Of a stretch of DNA of 21,909 nucleotides, positions 14,734-21,909 are shown piece after piece. Made by a program: the position numbers and the translations under genes. This DNA is from an uncultured Campylobacter sp. (GTDB lineage Bacteria > Campylobacterota > Campylobacteria > Campylobacterales > Campylobacteraceae), in assembly GCF_938030815.1 (NCBI RefSeq), contig NZ_CALHII010000127.1:1-21909 (forward strand), given 5' to 3'. The notes beneath the pieces were generated by a model, which did no database searches, was not told the DNA's origin, and saw nothing but the letters and a program-made list of their open reading frames with translations. The first letter of the stretch is position 1. Each line of letters starts with the position of its first letter.

Positions 14734-15597
14734 TTAAATATCCCCATCAATCTGGTTTTCAACACAATTTCTCCTTTTATCTTTATTATTTATTTTCAAA
14801 GTTCCTAAATAAAATCCTGCATTAACAATCAGTGCATACAAAAAATATCTCGATTTCAATGTTTTTACAATTCCAATTTTTTCAATAATTCCACCCTCAG
14901 TTTCTTTGAAATACATCAAAACTTTATAAGGAAAAGTATAAATTATTACATAATAATCTTCTTTATACCAGTTGAAACCAATAAAAATAAATATAAATGC
15001 AATTATCAAACAACCTAGTATTGTCAATTTTCTTATAATTTTTATTTCTTCAACGTTAAAATATCTTTTTATAACAAACCCAAAATAAATATTTGCAGTA
15101 ATTAATGGTATTAAAACATTAATTTGATTTTCACCCCAAAAACTTCCAAAACAAATTGCAAAACTAGGAATCAAAAAATACATTGTAACAAACCACAATA
15201 TAATTTTAGAAACTTTAGACAAATAACTTCTGATCTTTATTTTACTTCTAAATATTCCTAAAATGAATAATCCGTTGAAAAAACATAATTTTATAACTCC
15301 AATAATATCTATTCTAAATAACAATACTACTGATAAAATTATAAAAAATATTGGCAATTTCAAAATTTTATCATTTTCATATTCCGATTTTTTCCCCATG
15401 AAATAAAACATTACGCCAAAAATTATTCCCGTTATTATTGAAAACATTCCTCCAAAAAATAATCGAAATGGCAAATCAAAACCATAATCCCAGTCATATT
15501 TTCCTGCCAAAAAATAAAATACAAAAAATAAAATTTGAAGAATTATAAACTTTGCTATTTTTATTTTCCTTAAAGTGTTTTTAGAAATCTCTTCCAC
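14734..15597 (-). CDS. unrecognised multi-pass membrane protein
   Basis: This 287-residue protein has about seven or eight hydrophobic helices (roughly 13-33, 44-68, 82-100, 103-117, 130-150, 155-175, 190-210 and 255-270). A short charged C-terminal tail follows. No transporter or enzyme motif is visible. The start is a GTG at 15597, supported by GGGAGGAG eight bases upstream; both lie inside the end of the preceding gene, which it overlaps by 28 bases. The overlap implies translational coupling with the small soluble protein upstream. The function is unknown. Confidence 0.7.
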   Translation of the reverse strand: MEEISKNTLRKIKIAKFIILQILFFVFYFLAGKYDWDYGFDLPFRLFFGGMFSIITGIIFGVMFYFMGKKSEYENDKILKLPIFFIILSVVLLFRIDIIGVIKLCFFNGLFILGIFRSKIKIRSYLSKVSKIILWFVTMYFLIPSFAICFGSFWGENQINVLIPLITANIYFGFVIKRYFNVEEIKIIRKLTILGCLIIAFIFIFIGFNWYKEDYYVIIYTFPYKVLMYFKETEGGIIEKIGIVKTLKSRYFLYALIVNAGFYLGTLKINNKDKRRNCVENQIDGDI

Positions 15598-15938
15598 TCC
15601 TTAACTCCTCCCTTCTTCAATATCATCGTCGAAAAATAAGGAACCTCCTCTACACTCTCAATATCCCAATAAAAAACTTCATTCTCTTTTCCGCAATCTG
15701 AAACGATTACAGCATTTTCTTTATTCCCAGTTTCAATTATCGCTTTTTTTATTTTCTCAAAATCTCGGCTAATTTTCATTAACACTAAATTTTGATTATT
15801 TTCAATTTCTTTATAGTACTTTTCATCATTAAGAAAAGTTAAAACTTTCTTTCCTTCATAATTTTCAGCTGTAAGACCTAACCAATTAAATTCTCCATCT
15901 TTTTCTACTATACCAAAATTTAATTCTGATAACTTCAT
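15570..15938 (-). CDS. unrecognised small soluble protein, faintly LpxD-N-terminus-like
   Basis: The 122-residue product has no signal peptide or membrane helix. The first half (KLSELNFGIVEKDGEFNWLG, then VLTFLNDEKYYKEIENNQ) faintly resembles the N-terminal, non-hexapeptide domain of LpxD-type acyltransferases, which has an 'LTFL.n.kY' pattern. There are no hexapeptide repeats, so it would not be a complete acyltransferase. AGGAG is five bases before the ATG at 15938, and the ATG is 8 bases after the stop of the aminotransferase fragment, so it once belonged to that operon. An acyltransferase partner to a sugar aminotransferase would make sense for surface-glycan synthesis, but I hold this loosely. 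Confidence 0.6.
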   Translation of the reverse strand: MKLSELNFGIVEKDGEFNWLGLTAENYEGKKVLTFLNDEKYYKEIENNQNLVLMKISRDFEKIKKAIIETGNKENAVIVSDCGKENEVFYWDIESVEEVPYFSTMILKKGGVKEWKRFLKTL

Positions 15939-15946
15939 TTTATCTC

Positions 15947-16321
15947 CTATAACTCTAAATTATTTAAGAAGTTTACAATATATTCTTTTTCTTCTTCAGT
16001 CAACTCAGGATCAACTGGTATTGCAATTGTTCTCTTAGATAAGTACTCTGCATTAGATAAAGTCCCCTCTTTGTATCCTAAATTTCTATACACTTTTTGT
16101 AGATGTAAAGGTATAGGATAATAAATTCCATAAGCTATTCCTGCTTCATCTAATTTTTTTGTTAATTCATTTCTATTTTCAGTTTGGATAATATACATAT
16201 GATAAACATTGTAATCATCTTCTCTTAATTGCATTTTCTTATATTTTTTATCATCTAATTTTTCAAAGGGTATATTTTGATAAACATATAGATATTCAAT
16301 AAGTTCGTTAATTTTATTCAA
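15947..16321 (-). pseudogene. C-terminal third of a DegT/DnrJ/EryC1 sugar aminotransferase, fused to a foreign N-terminus
   Basis: Residues from about 30 to the end (REDDYNVYHMYIIQTENRNE, GIAYGIYYPIPLHLQKVYRN, NAEYLSKRTIAIPVDPELT) match the C-terminal domain of PLP-dependent sugar aminotransferases that make amino-sugars for surface polysaccharide. The PLP-binding lysine domain, about 250 residues, is absent, so the product cannot be active. The first 30 residues (NKINELIEYLYVYQNIPFEK) do not fit that family. They resemble the segment LNILNQLVEYLYKDNNYDKI in the interrupted gene 360 bases upstream. The reading frame opens at a TTG (16321) with an in-frame TAA seven codons earlier and no ribosome-binding site. 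I read this as a deletion that joined a fragment of a duplicate of the upstream gene to the aminotransferase tail. Confidence 0.72.
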
Positions 16322-16401
16322 ATCACTTTCTTTTATTTACAATTGTTTTCAGAATTTAAGGCATTTTAAAAATTAGTTTAGAAAGTATGGGTTCTCTTCT
16401 T

Positions 16402-17238
16402 TTACTCTCTGTTTTTTATTAGGTAAGATAATTCTAATAAATCTAAATATATTGAATACTCATATATGTCTGTTTCATCATACCTATAAATTCTAACTAT
16501 ATCATTTATATCACTTAGATCTAAATTTTTATAATCCACTTTCCTTTGAGCATTTTTATATCTATCATAATGTATAAATTCATCAACATTTCTCATTCCT
16601 ACTTTTATCTTATCGTAGTTATTATCTTTATATAAATATTCAACAAGTTGATTTAAAATATTTAATTCTTTTTCCAAATCATATTTCTTTTTTAACTCTA
16701 TTTCATAATTTTTTATATTATCTAAATTAAGTAGAAAACTAAATTCATTTGTTGAATAAATAATAAAATTTGAACTATAATGGCATGATACTTTTTCTCA
16801 TGGATTATAAAATCTCATTAACAAATAATCTCTTATAAAATCAATATGTAGCTTTATTTTCTTATTTATCATTTCTATTTTTTTTTTAACTTCTTCTGAA
16901 TGATTAGTTATTGAATTTAAATTTATCATGTTTTTAATTTCTCTTATGAAAATTGAATAGTAGTTTTCCTCTATAGAAGTAGCTTTTATTAGAGGAGTGT
17001 TGGTACAAAAAAAATCAGAATTATAATATGCGTCTCCTACAACCTCATATACCTTAATAGAATTAATATTTTTATAATTATTCCCATTTCCATCAATCCT
17101 TCCCCTAAAACCTTCTATGTGCTCAGAAAACGTATTATTGATAATAGAATTTTTAAATTTTTTATCAGTTTCAAAAGTGTTTGAATAATTTAAACAATTA
17201 AAAAATAAAAACAAAAATAATATCATGTATTTTTTCAT
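16402..17238 (-). pseudogene. unrecognised exported protein split by one in-frame TGA
   Basis: A single 279-codon frame runs from the ATG at 17238 to a TAA at 16402, broken only by a TGA at 16800-16798 (codon 147). The first part has a signal peptide (KKYMILFLFLFFNCLNYSN) and a hydrophilic body ending …LLMRFYNP. The frame then continues without a plausible start as EKVSCHYSSNFIIYSTNEFS … and ends …LELSYLIKNRE. The continuation lacks an ATG for over 60 codons, and a TTG at 16677 has no ribosome-binding site, so two separate genes are unlikely. TGA may replace a TGG Trp codon (NP-W-EKV). Other genes here, such as the 996-codon recJ, encode Trp with TGG and contain no TGA. A nonsense mutation or base error is therefore likelier than recoding. 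I do not recognise the family. Confidence 0.65.
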
Positions 17239-17341
17239 TAGTATACCACCCTATCTTTAAATTTTCTTTCCCATTTTTTATGGAAAATCCCTGTTTCTAT
17301 TTTAGTCTTTTTAATCTTTATCTATCCGTTATTATAAATTC

Positions 17342-18241
17342 TTAACAAAAAACTTTTAATTTCCCACTTATAAACTCAATTGTTACATCTATATTTTCTC
17401 CTTCTTCTCCATCAATGCTTACGTCAATTTCTTCAGTAACTTTTTTTATTTTGCATTTTTTGGCTTGTAAAGTTCGGATGTAATCGTTGTTTGTTAGGTT
17501 GCTGTTCATTAAGTCTATTAGGATTTTTGGAATATCCAGCGGGTTGTCAATGTTTTTTACGATTAGAATATCCATAAATCCGTCATTCATACTGGCTTCA
17601 TCAATTACATTTTCAAATCCTCCAACACTTTTCCCATTCAGAATTGCATATAAAATAGCCTTTTCCTTCACTTTCTCATTTCCATCCAACACAATATCCA
17701 AGTCAAAAGTCTTTATATTTGTAAGTTCTCCAAGTCCATTTATGTAATAGGCAATTTTTCCAAATGTTTTTTTCAACGTTTTGTCTGTATTGTAGGAAAT
17801 TTTGGTAAATAGTCCGCCAGCATACGATGACAAGAACACAGTTTTTCCATTGATTAACCCAAAATCAATGTTTTTGGCAGTTTTATCTGTAATTTTTTCT
17901 ATCCAGTTCTCAATGTTTTCTTCGATTTTCAATGCTTTCGCAAAGTCGTTTGATGTTCCTGTCGGAAATATTGCAACTTCTGGAAATTCAATATTTTTAG
18001 AATAAAGTTCGCTTAAACAACGGCTTAATGTTCCATCTCCACCTGATAAAATCAAAATATCATATTTTTCATTTTTTAAAATTTCTGTAAACAGGTCATA
18101 ATCCTTATTTATACTATAAAGTGTCAATGTAATCCCTTTTTCCAGCAGTTTTGTCGTGATTAAATCAAAATTGCTTAAAATCATATTGGCATTTCCAGAT
18201 TTTGGATTGTAAACCAAAATAGCCTTTTTTAATTTTTTCAT
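17342..18241 (-). CDS. YegS/BmrU-family lipid (diacylglycerol-type) kinase
   Basis: The 299-residue cytoplasmic or membrane-associated enzyme transfers phosphate from ATP to a lipid such as diacylglycerol, recycling it for phospholipid synthesis. The DAGK catalytic domain is clear: YNPKSGNAN (11-19), LILSGGDGTLSRCL (63-76, nucleotide-binding GGDGT) and FPTGTSNDFAKAL (92-104). A C-terminal beta domain has VIDEASMNDGFMDIL and SIDGEEGE, carrying the conserved DGE. The exact lipid (diacylglycerol, phosphatidylglycerol or another) cannot be told. AGGAG lies five bases before the ATG at 18241. It is 119 bases downstream of recJ on the same strand, with no obvious terminator between, so they may be co-transcribed. 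Confidence 0.9.
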   Translation of the reverse strand: MKKLKKAILVYNPKSGNANMILSNFDLITTKLLEKGITLTLYSINKDYDLFTEILKNEKYDILILSGGDGTLSRCLSELYSKNIEFPEVAIFPTGTSNDFAKALKIEENIENWIEKITDKTAKNIDFGLINGKTVFLSSYAGGLFTKISYNTDKTLKKTFGKIAYYINGLGELTNIKTFDLDIVLDGNEKVKEKAILYAILNGKSVGGFENVIDEASMNDGFMDILIVKNIDNPLDIPKILIDLMNSNLTNNDYIRTLQAKKCKIKKVTEEIDVSIDGEEGENIDVTIEFISGKLKVFC

Positions 18242-18360
18242 ATATTCTCCTATTTTTTATATTCTTATCACACAGATATTATCTCACATCACTTTTTTTA
18301 TAATTTTTTAAAGCAAATCAAGATTTTTTGCTAATCAAATATCTGTATCATTATTTACTT

Positions 18361-21351
18361 TTACAAAATCTCATTAACCGAATAATCAGAATAAATCTTT
18401 TCTCCATCAGTAAACAACTTTTTCAATTTAATTTTTTCTTCAATCGGTAAATATTCTACAAAAATATTTTTTGCATTTTTTCTCTCCTTCTTCGTTGAAT
18501 TTTCTAAAAATATTATATTTTCTGGCACTTCAATTTTCGTATCTATCTCTTCAATATTATTTCTGTCCAAATCATCTGTTTTTACCATAAAATCTTTAGA
18601 ATTTATTATTACGCAAAATCTTTTCTCCACTTCCTGTTTTCCATCTTCACTTAACTTTTCAATATTTTCCTGCTGTTTTTCCACAATATTCTCAGAGTTT
18701 TCCACATTTTCATTATTTTTAAATTCTATTTTTTCAACTTTTTTATACTCCAGCTGTTTTTGTTCTTCATTAACTTCAAGATTTTGGCTATTTTCCTCAA
18801 TTTCATAACTAATTTCGTTTTGCATTGAAAAATCTGTTTTTATAATATTTTCCAATCGTTCTATATCTTTGTAATTATAAAATAATGTAAACGGATAGTC
18901 ATTTTCAGAATATTCTTCATTTATATCAAAATATGATTTTATAAAATTGTTAAAAGCTGGCTTTTTATCTGAACTTATTACAATCTGACTTTTTTTATCA
19001 GTCATTTTTTTATAATAAATTCCAACTGTTAGTAAAAAATTTTCAAAATTTGACATTTTGTATTTATATTTTTCATTTTCATCAAAAATATTTTTTATAA
19101 TCAAGTTTTTATTTTGCTTAAAAAACTGTGCCAGCAATTCTTTAGTCTGTGAATTATATTCCATTTTCCCAATCAAAAATTCTTTTATCTTTTTAAAAAT
19201 TCCAATTTGCGTGTGATCATAACATTTAAAATTATAATCTCTTTTTATCAGTATATTTACAATATTATGATTTGAAGTCTGCTTCACATCCTCCATTTTC
19301 ACAGTAAAATTCCAGTTATAATACTGATTTAAAAGTATTAACAAGTTGGAAACACTGTAATCAAGCCGTCCAATGAACTTTCTTCCTTGAAAAAGCGAAA
19401 CCTGATCAAATTCCATTTTCATTGTAATTTTCTTTTCCGTTTCCAGCTCAATATTTGTATAAAATACCGACTTCATCGGGAAAGATGTGTTAAAAAGCGA
19501 ATGATAATAAGATAAAGTATCGTCCTTCAACTGTGACACTTTCACATCCTCAACATACACTTTCGTATAATATCTATCTTGAAACATTTCTGTCTTTAAT
19601 TTATAAACAATGTCGTAAAACAAATTCTCGTTCAGTTCTTTAAAATACTCGCCAGAATTAAACCAGACAGCATTTTTATTAAAAAATCCCTTTTGCTTTA
19701 TGTCAAACATTATATGATTTTTATTTTCTCCAATGAACTTTATATTTTCAAAAAGTACGTTATTTGTCCTGAAAGTCGGCATTGGATTTCCAAAGCCAAA
19801 CGGCTTTAAAAGTTCTATTATTTGGAAAAATTCGTAGGAAACCTTTTGAATTGGGATTTGCTTATCAATTTCTATTATTTTTACAAAATCCTCTTCTTTC
19901 AGTTTTGTTTTTGCAAATTTATTTATTTTTTTCCTAAATAATTCCAAATTTTTTATTCCAATCGTAAATCCAGCTGCTCCAGAATGTCCTCCAAACTTTA
20001 CAAAAAGTTCAGGCATTGACTGCAACGCCTCTAAAATATTAAAATTCCCAATGCTTCGGCACGATCCAACTGCTATTCCTTCATCTTCCTTCACTTCAAT
20101 GATAATCGCAGGCTTGTAATATTTATCTACAATTTTGGAAGCCGCTATACCAATTACACCGTGATGATATTCAGGCGAATAGTCCACAATCACATAATCT
20201 TCCTTCAAATCGCTTTCTTCAATGTGTTTTTCCACTTTTTCCACTATTTCATTTTGCAATTCTTTACGCTCAAAATTCTTATTAATCAATTCCTTTACAA
20301 TTATCTCAATTTCTCTATCGTTATCCGAAATTAGTAATTTTACTACCATTTTTGCATCTTTAAGCCTTCCAGCCGCATTAAAGACAGGTGCTATGATAAA
20401 GCCCACATCATACGAATTATATTCAGTTTTCTCATTAAAATCTGAATTTTGCGTACTAAACAATTTATACAGCAAAAATCTAAGCCCCTTATTTTTAGAA
20501 CGGCTAAGCTGCTCCAGCCCAAACTTAGTCAAAATCCTGTTTTCTTCCACCAGCGGCACAATATCCGCAACTGTACCAATTGCCACCAAATCGAGATATT
20601 TATATGCTTTTGCCTTTTTCCCAATTCTTTCATAAAGACAAAGAATTACCATAAAAATAGTCCCTACTCCCGCTAGAAATTCAAAGGAAAATTCATTTTC
20701 AGGACGTTTCGGGTTCACAACCGTGATAGCATCTGGAACTTTGTCCCCATTTAAATTATGGTGATCAGTAATAATTATCGGCAAATTTATAGAATTTGCA
20801 AACTCCACTTCAGGAAACGCTGTAATTCCACAATCCACAGTAATTACCAAATCTGCCCCAGATTCTTTTATTTTTTTCAATGCTTCATTATTCAATCCAT
20901 ACCCTTCATCCCGAATTGGAATATAATAATTCACATTTTCTGCCCCAAGCTCTTTTAACGCCATATACAAAATAGATGTCGAAGTAATCCCATCCACATC
21001 ATAATCCCCATATATCCAAATATTTTTCTGTTCCTTTATCGCCTTTTCAATTTCCAAAACTGTCTTTTCCATATCCTGCAGTCCATAAGGATTCTGGATA
21101 TTTTCAAGTTTTGGATTCAAAAATTCCCTTATTTCCTTATCTGTCGTTATCCCACGTGAATAAAGTATTTTCAAAATATCATTATCAATTACCGAACTTA
21201 AATTCGTATTTTCAAAATTCTGTTTTTCAGTCTTACTTTTTTTCAATTTTTTTGTTTTTTCATCATTTTTTTGCTTGTTGTCTCTTTCAATATATTCCCT
21301 CTCCTGTCGTGGATTAGGAATAATTTTTGCAGCCCATTTTGTATTTCTCAT
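18361..21351 (-). CDS. recJ: single-stranded-DNA-specific exonuclease RecJ, long form
   Basis: RecJ degrades single-stranded DNA 5' to 3' in recombinational and mismatch repair. The DHH-phosphoesterase core shows GDYDVDGITSTSI (115-127), RDEGYGL (147-153), TVDCGI (171-176), ITDHHNL (194-200), NPKRP (213-217) and the DHHA1 motifs CRSIGNFNI (431-439) and FGGHSGAAGF (453-462). An OB-fold domain follows at about 475-590. At 996 residues it is much longer than E. coli RecJ (577). It has a Lys-rich N-terminal extension (about 20-50) and about 400 extra C-terminal residues with an Asn/Glu-rich low-complexity tract near 870-935. Leptotrichia-like and other Fusobacteriota RecJ are also long, as I recall. 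GAGGAG is six bases before the ATG at 21351. The first gene of its unit, it may drive the lipid kinase. Confidence 0.93.
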   Translation of the reverse strand: MRNTKWAAKIIPNPRQEREYIERDNKQKNDEKTKKLKKSKTEKQNFENTNLSSVIDNDILKILYSRGITTDKEIREFLNPKLENIQNPYGLQDMEKTVLEIEKAIKEQKNIWIYGDYDVDGITSTSILYMALKELGAENVNYYIPIRDEGYGLNNEALKKIKESGADLVITVDCGITAFPEVEFANSINLPIIITDHHNLNGDKVPDAITVVNPKRPENEFSFEFLAGVGTIFMVILCLYERIGKKAKAYKYLDLVAIGTVADIVPLVEENRILTKFGLEQLSRSKNKGLRFLLYKLFSTQNSDFNEKTEYNSYDVGFIIAPVFNAAGRLKDAKMVVKLLISDNDREIEIIVKELINKNFERKELQNEIVEKVEKHIEESDLKEDYVIVDYSPEYHHGVIGIAASKIVDKYYKPAIIIEVKEDEGIAVGSCRSIGNFNILEALQSMPELFVKFGGHSGAAGFTIGIKNLELFRKKINKFAKTKLKEEDFVKIIEIDKQIPIQKVSYEFFQIIELLKPFGFGNPMPTFRTNNVLFENIKFIGENKNHIMFDIKQKGFFNKNAVWFNSGEYFKELNENLFYDIVYKLKTEMFQDRYYTKVYVEDVKVSQLKDDTLSYYHSLFNTSFPMKSVFYTNIELETEKKITMKMEFDQVSLFQGRKFIGRLDYSVSNLLILLNQYYNWNFTVKMEDVKQTSNHNIVNILIKRDYNFKCYDHTQIGIFKKIKEFLIGKMEYNSQTKELLAQFFKQNKNLIIKNIFDENEKYKYKMSNFENFLLTVGIYYKKMTDKKSQIVISSDKKPAFNNFIKSYFDINEEYSENDYPFTLFYNYKDIERLENIIKTDFSMQNEISYEIEENSQNLEVNEEQKQLEYKKVEKIEFKNNENVENSENIVEKQQENIEKLSEDGKQEVEKRFCVIINSKDFMVKTDDLDRNNIEEIDTKIEVPENIIFLENSTKKERKNAKNIFVEYLPIEEKIKLKKLFTDGEKIYSDYSVNEIL

Positions 21352-21526
21352 AGTTTTCTCCTCTTTTATATTTTCCCCTCTTATTTTAAACTTTATTTTT
21401 ATTATTGTACTCTCTTTTTAAGTATTCGAATTACTAAATTCTTTTAAAATATTCATTTTAATACTAATTTCTAACTAAAAATGGTACACAACCGATGTTT
21501 TCGCTAACTTAATTTTTTCATTTTCA

Positions 21527-21546
21527 CAAGAGGTCAAGACCTCTTG
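21527..21546. repeat. 9-bp perfect hairpin
   Basis: CAAGAGGTC (21527-21535) and GACCTCTTG (21538-21546) pair perfectly around AA; a realistic fold would open the last pair to give the loop CAAG. The + side continues CTTTAG and the minus side is A-rich, so there is no good U-tract in either direction. It could be a weak + strand terminator for a gene beyond the window's logic, or a protein-binding site. Confidence 0.6.
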
Positions 21547-21823
21547 CTTTAGAATATTTGTTTTATTAATAAAGACATATAGTTGTCGAACAGGTTTAAT
21601 CAATAGCGACAATATATACTTTTTCCTAATTTATTATACATAGTTTAATCAGATATTAGTATAAGCTATTTTGATTAATATTTCTTTATTAAAGCAGCCT
21701 TCATAATTAAATTAAAAATGTCGTGATTTTTTTAGAATGAAAACGACTAAATACATTTATGTGTTTCTTTCGCTAGAACCTTCATAGCAAATATATTTTG
21801 TAGAATTGTTCTAATCTTTATCT

Positions 21824-21903
21824 GCGAAAGTGAGCATAGCGAGTTTCGTTTTCGTTTCAAAAAAATGCTTAGACAAGCTGGGATTAGTGCGTAGCACTTT
21901 CGC
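21824..21903. repeat. 9-bp inverted repeat at the window end
   Basis: GCGAAAGTG (21824-21832) and CACTTTCGC (21895-21903) are perfect reverse complements 62 bases apart. The intervening sequence contains related words (GCGAGTTTCG, CATAGC, CGTAGC). This pattern is reminiscent of an intergenic repeat element. Confidence 0.55.
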
Positions 21904-21909
21904 CAAAAT

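Larger units (their letters stand above)
21352..21909. other. non-coding 3' end of the window
   Basis: About 558 AT-rich bases lie upstream of recJ with no credible open frame on either strand. They contain a tight hairpin and an inverted repeat near the end, listed separately. The recJ promoter must lie in the first 100 bases, but I could not pick a convincing -35/-10 pair. Confidence 0.5.

Noticed and set aside
16402..16677. Separate gene starting at the TTG at 16677
   Set aside because: No ribosome-binding site is present, and the same frame continues upstream with protein-like sequence to the TGA at 16798.
16402..17238. Alternative genetic code (TGA as Trp) in block C
   Set aside because: recJ and the lipid kinase use TGG for Trp and contain no in-frame TGA. 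A genome that reassigned TGA would use it often.
1..21909. Horizontal transfer as the cause of the mixed composition
   Set aside because: The blocks carry core genes (murA, tmk, coaD, recJ, prc) with native neighbours and no mobile-element genes at the joins. Chimerism explains this more simply.

Overview
The window does not read as one genome. Base composition, promoter style, ribosome-binding sites and gene neighbourhoods change sharply twice, giving three blocks that each fit a different oral bacterium. Block A (1 to about 5,860) fits a Capnocytophaga-like Flavobacteriaceae member. Block B (about 5,870 to 12,530) fits a Campylobacter. Block C (about 12,560 to 21,909) fits a very AT-rich Leptotrichia-like Fusobacteriota member. 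The simplest reading is a chimeric contig or a concatenation of three oral genomes. These assignments come from gene families and context recalled from memory; no search was run.

Block A is read on the + strand. A flavin-dependent luciferase-like oxidoreductase is followed after 9 bases by an OxyR-type LysR regulator with both redox cysteines. Next come a periplasmic tail-specific protease lipoprotein (Prc/CtpA type), a strong hairpin terminator, and a Bacteroidota promoter (TTTG-N20-TAccTTTG). That promoter leads to a multi-pass HGSNAT-like acyltransferase and a small membrane protein cut short at the first junction. The genes lack Shine-Dalgarno sites, as is usual for Bacteroidota.

Block B is entirely on the minus strand. 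It begins with a repeat-rich non-coding stretch, followed in coordinate order by tmk (dTMP kinase), an unrecognised 362-codon gene, coaD (coenzyme A synthesis), ubiX (flavin prenyltransferase), tRNA-Gly(GCC) with a clear sigma-70 promoter, moeA (molybdenum cofactor) and murA (peptidoglycan precursor). The neighbours ubiX-coaD-tmk and murA-moeA are familiar in Campylobacter. Here the unrecognised gene and a 518-base GC-rich repeat-bearing spacer separate coaD from tmk.

Block C starts with a sigma-70 promoter and a 12-base palindrome in front of a pyridoxamine-phosphate-oxidase-fold protein. That gene converges on an HxlR-type regulator. From 13,400 to 17,240 lies a decaying accessory stretch on the minus strand. 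It holds a DUF1016/YhcG-type nuclease gene with an internal deletion, three unrecognised genes (one secreted, one multi-pass membrane, one small soluble), a sugar-aminotransferase C-terminus fused to a foreign N-terminus, and a gene split by one in-frame TGA. The block ends with a YegS/DagK-family lipid kinase and a long recJ, then 558 bases of non-coding sequence with inverted repeats.

I found no CRISPR array, transposase, integrase, rRNA or recognisable defence operon. The most notable observations are the two taxon junctions and the three different gene-wrecking events packed into 4 kb of block C.
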